From Hydra vulgaris (Eukaryota; Cnidaria; Hydrozoa; Anthoathecata; Hydridae), in assembly GCF_038396675.1 (NCBI RefSeq), contig NC_088921.1:10455001-10519000 (forward strand): a stretch of DNA of 64,000 bases, in the 5' to 3' direction. The notes under the pieces are model-generated. The model made no database searches and was not told the origin of the DNA. It saw nothing but the letters and a program-made list of their open reading frames with translations. This document shows positions 58,076-64,000 of the stretch, one piece after another. Each line of letters opens with the position of its first letter. Within the stretch, counting starts at the first letter, position 1. Both the position numbers and the translations under genes were made by a program.

Positions 58076-59104
58076 ATAAGTATGCAGACGCATCCAATTT
58101 GATTGAAACTTTCCATATATAGTAAAAAAAGGATGATGAATCGAATGGAAAGTGGAACATTTTTTAAATTTATACATAAATTTTTAGTTCTTAACATTTG
58201 AATACTTTTGAGTCGATTTATTGGGGAAAAAAGCTTTTTTAAAAAATGTTCCCTCTCTAAAAGGCAAGTATAACATTTCACTTTTCAAACCAAGGATTAA
58301 TTTATGTTCTCCTAAGAATATGATACTTAGGATTTTTATTTACAAATTATGTTTATATTAAAAGGTTTATTTTACGCTTACTCAATGACGTTTTTTGTTT
58401 TGATTTTTCGCAAAAATTTAAACAAACGAAAGTATTTTTCGTTAGTTTTAACATATTTCAATGATTTAAAGTTTGATGTCTTCTTTATACTAAATTAGCT
58501 AGCCAAATAGGAAAATTAATTTTATTACCATAATACATAACTGCTTTAAATAATATAAATCTTGCTTTTGTTTAATCCATTCTTTTACCTGATTTCAAAA
58601 TTTTTTCAAACAATATTTTGACAAAAATATTGTCAAAATAAATAAAAATTCTTATAACAAGTTTTTTATATTAATCAAAATTTTTGTGAAAATATTGTTT
58701 TGAAAATTTTTGAATAACATGTGAATAACACTTATTCAAATTTAGTAAATGATTTACATTCTTATTCTGAAAATGAAATAGAAAGTGAAATTTTTAAAAT
58801 TTGGATAAAATAGAAATTAAAAATTTAATTACTTCAAAGGAATTCTTGCTAGATTTTTCATCTAAGAAAGTTTGGTCAAAGACTACAATCTAGCTATTGT
58901 AATTACAGACTGGCCTTTCTTAAACTATTATTTTCAAAACAAACAAAAAAAAAAAAAAATTTTCAATGAAAGTTTGCAAGTATGGAAAAATGTAAGAATT
59001 TTCACAAGTGTTCGTACAATTTTTACTTATTAAGGAATACTTCTCCATTTTTTGATACAATATATGTATGAATTAGTTCATGCCATACTACAATTTCATT
59101 TTAG
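58076..59104. other. AT-rich DNA, no gene seen
   Basis: Several AAAATATTGTCAAAAT-like palindromic strings near 58610-58640; no exon supported before 59105. Confidence 0.45.
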
Positions 59105-61620
59105 ACAAGTTACCAGACTGTGCCAACAGTTCACAACAGTGCACCATACCCCAATTTCCAAAACCAAATAACATTGGTGGGTAGGCCAGTTTTTTTATAA
59201 AGTTTTTCTCGAATATTTAATTTAATTGCTGAAAGTAATATATTTTCTGATAATCTATGTTTTAGTATTCTTTTGTTTTAGGTTTACAAGTTAACAATAG
59301 TCAAATTGAAATGGTGCTTCCATCTACAAGTCACAAAAGTGAGTCATACTTTTATACTAGTTAATTTTTTAAATAAAGACAATGTAGCACACACAATTTG
59401 CATTTTAAAAATTTTATTTATTGAAACCAAATTTGATTGATCTTATTTTACTCTTATTTAAATTTTACTCTTTTGTTCTTTATTTTTACCTACTTTTAAT
59501 GAGTTTTACTTTTAATTGTAGCTTCTATAGTATTGCTGGAAGAACCATTTGATAGCTACAAGAATATTATGGATTTTTTAAATATTGAAGATGGCATTGT
59601 TTATCTCAAATATCCAAATTTTGTCTTAACAAATAGCCATTATTTAGGCATTTGCAAAGAAAAAGATAAACATGATTTGACATGGCAAAATCTCTCTGTA
59701 TTTTTCACAACCTACTGTAAATACCCTATCACTAAAGTAATGTTTGCTAAGTGTCTTAAAAAATCAAAAGACTATGTTGCAAAACTAAATCATGCCAAAC
59801 ATTTTACTTTAAGGAATTCTTATTTAAGCTCTGTTCTTTCTTTTTGTCCTGAAGTTTGTGAACTTAATAGTTTGCTACCTTCTGATAATTGTTCTATCAA
59901 TACTTCTAGCAACTCTTGTGAATTTGTTCCAGAAGATGTTTCTGCTTTTCAAAGTTGTATTACCCCAACTTCTATTGGGGTAATAGAACATTAAAATCTA
60001 CTTAATAATTCTGCTTATTATGATTTTACCCATAGAATAAAGAAATATAAACGAAGAATTGATTGTCTTAAATTGAAAAATAGACAAATAAATAGAAAAT
60101 GTAAAAAAATATTAAAAAAAAAAAAAAATCAAGCAATCTTATCAAGATATAATGTCAGAAATGTCAGCAAAAGAGACGTTAGAAAGGATGGTAGGATTAA
60201 TCAATTGTTGCAAGTAAAATTAAGGTTAGAAAAATAAATTTATTAGGCTAGAAAGTGCTCACAATCAGATTGACAAATGGAATGGTATTTAACAATAAAA
60301 ATTGAAAAAGCTGTTTTACAACATCTGATGAAATGAATCATTCAATCATAAAGGAGAGTTTGCATTACTTTGAAAGTATTACAGAAGAGCTGAAGGAAAG
60401 AGTTAACATTTTTGAAAAAAATGTTATTGATGTTTTTGAAGGAGGTAGATATAATGATGAAATTCCCTTGGTATATTACAACCTTTTAAGTAAAAATGTT
60501 TTTGTTAATAATGTTGAATCTGTTATCAGAACTGTACTACAAAAAACGGCTGGAATTTCATGTGGCACTCTTCTAAAAAAATCTTTGGCTGCTGAATTTT
60601 TTAGTGAAAGGAACCTTTTATCAAAAGCTTAAGTGAGAGAGGCTATGTTGAATAGTGCAAACAATGTTCTTCATACAGATGGCACAAAGTATAATTTTAG
60701 GGAGGTTGGTAGTTTTCAAGTCACAATATCATCTGGAAGCTATATGTTTGGGATAGAAGATATGTTCTTGGGAGAGGCACAATCTTATTTTGGAGAGCTA
60801 AAAAATTTACTCACTGATATGTCTCAAATATTTTCTCCTGAAAAGGAAAACTATGAGGATGATTTTAGGAAACTTATTTTTTTATTCAAATTTTTGATGA
60901 CAGATCGCACTATAGTTAATTCAAATTTTTTTAGTTAATTTCAACATTGGAGAAAAGCAATTTTACCTTTTGTTATTGAAAACTATGATCAGCTTTCTTT
61001 AAATGAAAAAATTCTCGAATGCATCATGTTTTTGTGGCTTACACGTTATCGACAATCTAGGAATATATGCAGAAAAAGCAATCATAAAATGGAAAAATGT
61101 GGTTGAGCAGGAAGGTAGTAAAAAAGTGCGCAAATCTCTCGCACTTTTGATATTTTGTATGAACTTTCAAAACTTACAGCCTATAGACATGGTGATCAGC
61201 AAAATGGGAAAGTTGATGAATGGAAAGCATTTTTGCATAAAAGGTTTTCCAAAAATTTTATGGTTTCATTTCTGCATCATCGTTTAAACATTTTACTTGT
61301 ACTTGGTGGAACAACATATTTTCATAAACATCACCTTAAAGTATTTGTTTTCAGTCTTGATGGTTCAAATTTCCTTCATGAGTCAATTAGGCACGATATT
61401 GACAACATTATTTTTCATGCTTCAACTTGAGCTCTGGGAATTTTTAATAAACTAATATCAGGACCTCTTTTTTCGTATTATTGAAGAGGAGGGTCATATT
61501 TTTTCTTTGAATACCGTTTGGTCACAAATATTCAATTATTTTGTTTGTTGTTCTTCAGATGTTTTTGATGTCCAGAGCAGTGGAATTGGCCTTGCCTCTT
61601 TTATCTAATACTATGTAGAA
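59105..61620 (+). pseudogene. spliced cnidarian repeat-family gene, broken
   Basis: Three exon borders agree in phase 1: exon 59105-59176 (72 bp), exon 59282-59338 (57 bp, donor GTGAGT) and exon from 59522. The product reads DKLPDCANSSQQ, LQVNNSQIEMVLPSTSHK, then SIVLLEEPFDSYKNIMDFLN. TAA at 59992 is followed in frame by a lysine-rich coiled-coil-like stretch. Later parts (60333-60938, 61003-61430) carry VLHTDGTKYN, VGSFQVTISSGSYMFGI, LMTDRTIVNSNF and FCGLHVIDNLGIYAE, then PLFRIIEEEGHIFSL. This motif order recurs, as I remember it, in a large family of repeat-encoded cnidarian proteins. A DDE function is possible, not shown. Several stops and shifts. Confidence 0.55.
59958..59984. repeat. short hairpin in the coding region
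   Basis: TTACCCCAA and TTGGGGTAA around a 6-base loop, just before the TAA at 59992. Confidence 0.75.
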
Positions 61621-62008
61621 CCTTTCTTTTGCAGCAGTTAGCAAGTCAGCTCTAAAACAAGATGATTGAAGTCCATATGTTTCATATGTCATCTGCAAAT
61701 AGAGCAACCTTTGAGCTTTTCAGGATGATCATTAATTTTGGTTAAAAGTTAACCCATCACTTAGTGACACTAGTGTGAATTTGGAGCGTTTAGTGTCACA
61801 GGGTCTGTGTGTTTTGTGATTGTGATGTCATTGTTGTGATGTTTTGTGTAGATAGACAACTTGGCTTACCTTCTCGCTGGTGTCTATTGTTTAAAATGAT
61901 TATTTGATTGCTTCGTTACTGACACTTGCTTCTTCTAACCATTCACTAAAAGCCAAGAAGTAATTTTTTTATGTTATTTTAATTTTTTATGTTATTATAC
62001 TATTTACC

Positions 62009-62010
<2 letters not shown>

Positions 62011-62102
<92 letters not shown>
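62011..62102. repeat. (TA)n microsatellite
   Basis: A TA tract with one GTA interruption. Confidence 0.95.
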
Positions 62103-62107
<5 letters not shown>

Positions 62108-62385
62108 TTAAAATTTAATTCTTTATAAAATTTTTGTAAACGAGTTAAAAAAATATTTTAAACACATTGTGTATTTTTGTTTCCAATAATAATTTTTTTA
62201 CATTTTTAGGTAGAGTATCTGCTGTTATACCTGCCTATTGCTGTTGTAAGTACTCCAAATATCAGAAAGTTCATTAGCTGTAAGTTATTTTCATTGAAAA
62301 TTAAATTTTAACTTTATTGAAAAATCTTTTATCTTGCAAATAGGTCATTCTGTAGAATTCCAACAGATTTCAATACCTTTACACA

Positions 62386-63345
62386 GTAATTTACTGCCTG
62401 GTCTGTAAATTATACAATAATTTCAAAATGAAATACTATTTGGATTCCATGGTTCCTTTATGCATACTTGTATGGTGTAATTATAATATAACGCTAAATT
62501 TTTCTTTCCAAAACTAAGTAAATAAGTGAAAACCATCAGTCTGTAAAATAGGTGATTCTGGATAATCTTGTCAGATTAAAAAAAAAGAATTGATCATTAT
62601 AAAAAATTTCTAGTCAAATTTAATAATGGTTCAAAAATATCAAATATATTCAAAGTCGATATGCCAAATTGGTATGTGCAGCCCTTTTGAAGTAATTTGC
62701 TGACCGGTCTGTAAATTATACAACAACTTCAATACAATGTAATGTTTAGATTCCATGATTCCTTTATGCATATTTGTATGGTTTAATTATAATATAACCC
62801 CAAATATTATTTTCATAAATTAAGTAAATAAGTGAAAACTCTCAGTCTGTGAAATATATGGTTCTGGTAAATCTTGTCTGAATAACAAAAAAATTTTGTG
62901 GTATTTTATTATCTTATATGTGTTGGATCACTATGGAAAATTTCAAGTCGAATGTAATAATGGTTCAAAAGTTATTCTAAAGTCAATATGACACCAAAAC
63001 TAAATAAGTTAAAACTCACAGTCTCTAAAATAGACGATTTTGGACAATCCAGACAGAATTAAATAAAAATATTTTGGTATTTTATTTTCTTATAGTTGGT
63101 AAATCAATATGAAAAATTTTAAGTCAAAGGTAATAATGGTTCAAGAATTATTCAAGAGTCAATATGGCACCAAAATTAAGTAAATAAGTTAAAACCCTCA
63201 GTCTGTAAAATAGACAATTCTGGGCAATCTCAAAAATTTTTTTTTTGTATATTATTAAGTTATATTTGTTGAATCAATATGGAAAATTTCAAGTCAAATG
63301 TAATAACAGTTCAAAAGTTATTTAAAAGTCAATATGATCCAAAAA
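62386..63345 (+). repeat. degenerate tandem array, ~303-bp and ~177-bp units
   Basis: Four copies of a block starting near AAGTAAATAAGTGAAAAC and containing CAGTCTGTAAAATAGAC begin at about 62515, 62818, 62997 and 63173. The first two spacings include an extra ~125 bp (GTCTGTAAATTATACAA to AATTATAATATAAC) that the later ones lack. Most copies keep GGTTCAAAAGTTATTC and GTCAATATG. Confidence 0.85.
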
Positions 63346-63587
63346 TACCCTCTTTTTTAATGCCATTGCACTGCAAATTTTCCATACTTAAGCCCTACCT
63401 TTCATCAAAAAATCATCAATTTTTGCACTACAAAAAATTCAATAACTTTGGATCCACTTAACTTCAAAGGCCAAATGGTCCCTCATTTTTTAAGTCAAGT
63501 CAAGCTCTATACAATGATATAAACTATATATGCTAATTTGTATTTGAAAAATTTGTCTGGAATGGCTATCGCTCATTAATATCGCTC

Positions 63588-63591
<4 letters not shown>

Positions 63592-63668
<77 letters not shown>
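63592..63668. repeat. (TA)n microsatellite
   Basis: About 38 TA units. Confidence 0.95.
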
Positions 63669-63672
<4 letters not shown>

Positions 63673-64000
63673 AGTTTTTTTTTAAATATTTAGTATAAAT
63701 TCTAAGTGTTCAAGCTGTTGTTTGGTGTCATAATTAACAATTGTAAGAAATGTAGCAATTTTAAAAATATGTTTATTATGAAGTTGTTTTCTTTTTTTCC
63801 CCTTAATTGTAGAGATGATTTCAAAAGTTTATATTTAAAGGTTAATGGTTTCTTTGTTAATATATTTAATTAAGTTATTACTCGTGAAGAAAAATATTTT
63901 AAAAACTTCTTTTTGTATTTTTAAAGAAAAATTTAAAAAGAAATTTGATAAAAGCTTTGAAACATCTTTTTTTATCATTCTTTTGGTTTTTTTTATTTAA
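63669..64000. other. AT-rich DNA, no gene seen
   Basis: Nothing recognisable. Confidence 0.5.

Overview
The window looks like nuclear DNA of a hydrozoan cnidarian, most likely a brown Hydra. This is inferred, not proven. It is strongly AT-rich, has more than a dozen long (TA)n tracts, carries several CR1/Jockey-like LINE copies (the clade reported to have expanded in brown hydras), and holds piggyBac, hAT, Tc1/mariner, Penelope-like and Transib-like relics. It also has a NACHT-domain NLR-type gene with clean GT-AG exon borders. I see no bacterial operon of ordinary genes, and no rRNA or tRNA that I can support.

Layout. 0.6-4.4 kb: a nearly complete but dead piggyBac with matching inverted ends and TTAA on both sides, with a fold-back repeat nested inside. 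6.2-6.6 kb: a Tc1/mariner fossil. 7.6-8.9 kb: a probable jerky/pogo-like relic. 9.5-14.6 kb: the best host gene, an NLR with a NACHT exon (phase 1 to phase 1), a ~3 kb intron and a phase-compatible C-terminal exon whose frame breaks at a run of 12 G. 17.4-18.3 kb: a 908-bp Transib-like non-autonomous element with RSS-like ends and a 5-bp target duplication. 18.6-20.5 kb: microsatellites, a small hAT-like MITE and an array of TTCTTGAA-type repeats.

19.8-34.5 kb is the most puzzling stretch. Pieces of protein-like sequence that I cannot assign lie at about 20.55-21.94, 23.66-24.65, 29.21-29.82 and 34.01-34.51 kb, separated by LINE and hAT insertions. Their best frames are interrupted almost only by TAA and TAG, rarely by TGA. 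They may be parts of one old compact mobile or virus-like element, either decayed or once read with a UAR-sense code. The second reading is tentative, because C-to-T decay of CAA and CAG codons explains much of it, as a nearby pseudogene shows.

36.5-41 kb holds a Penelope-like element and its repeated direct and inverted segments. 42-47.4 kb holds CR1-like LINEs joined tail to middle, with two MITEs. 47.4-52 kb holds a duplicated transposon fragment, MITEs and a hAT transposase relic carrying a short TTAGGG array. 53-56 kb is dominated by TA tracts and strong palindromes. 56.2-57.8 kb and 59.1-61.7 kb hold two spliced, broken repeat-family genes: one with a DDE-like triad and a C-terminal zinc finger, the other with three phase-1 exon borders. 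The end, 62.4-63.3 kb, is a degenerate tandem array.

Except for the NLR gene, nearly everything coding here is a transposable-element pseudogene. The genes do not form a pathway; the region is an old, nested repeat landscape around one innate-immunity-type gene.
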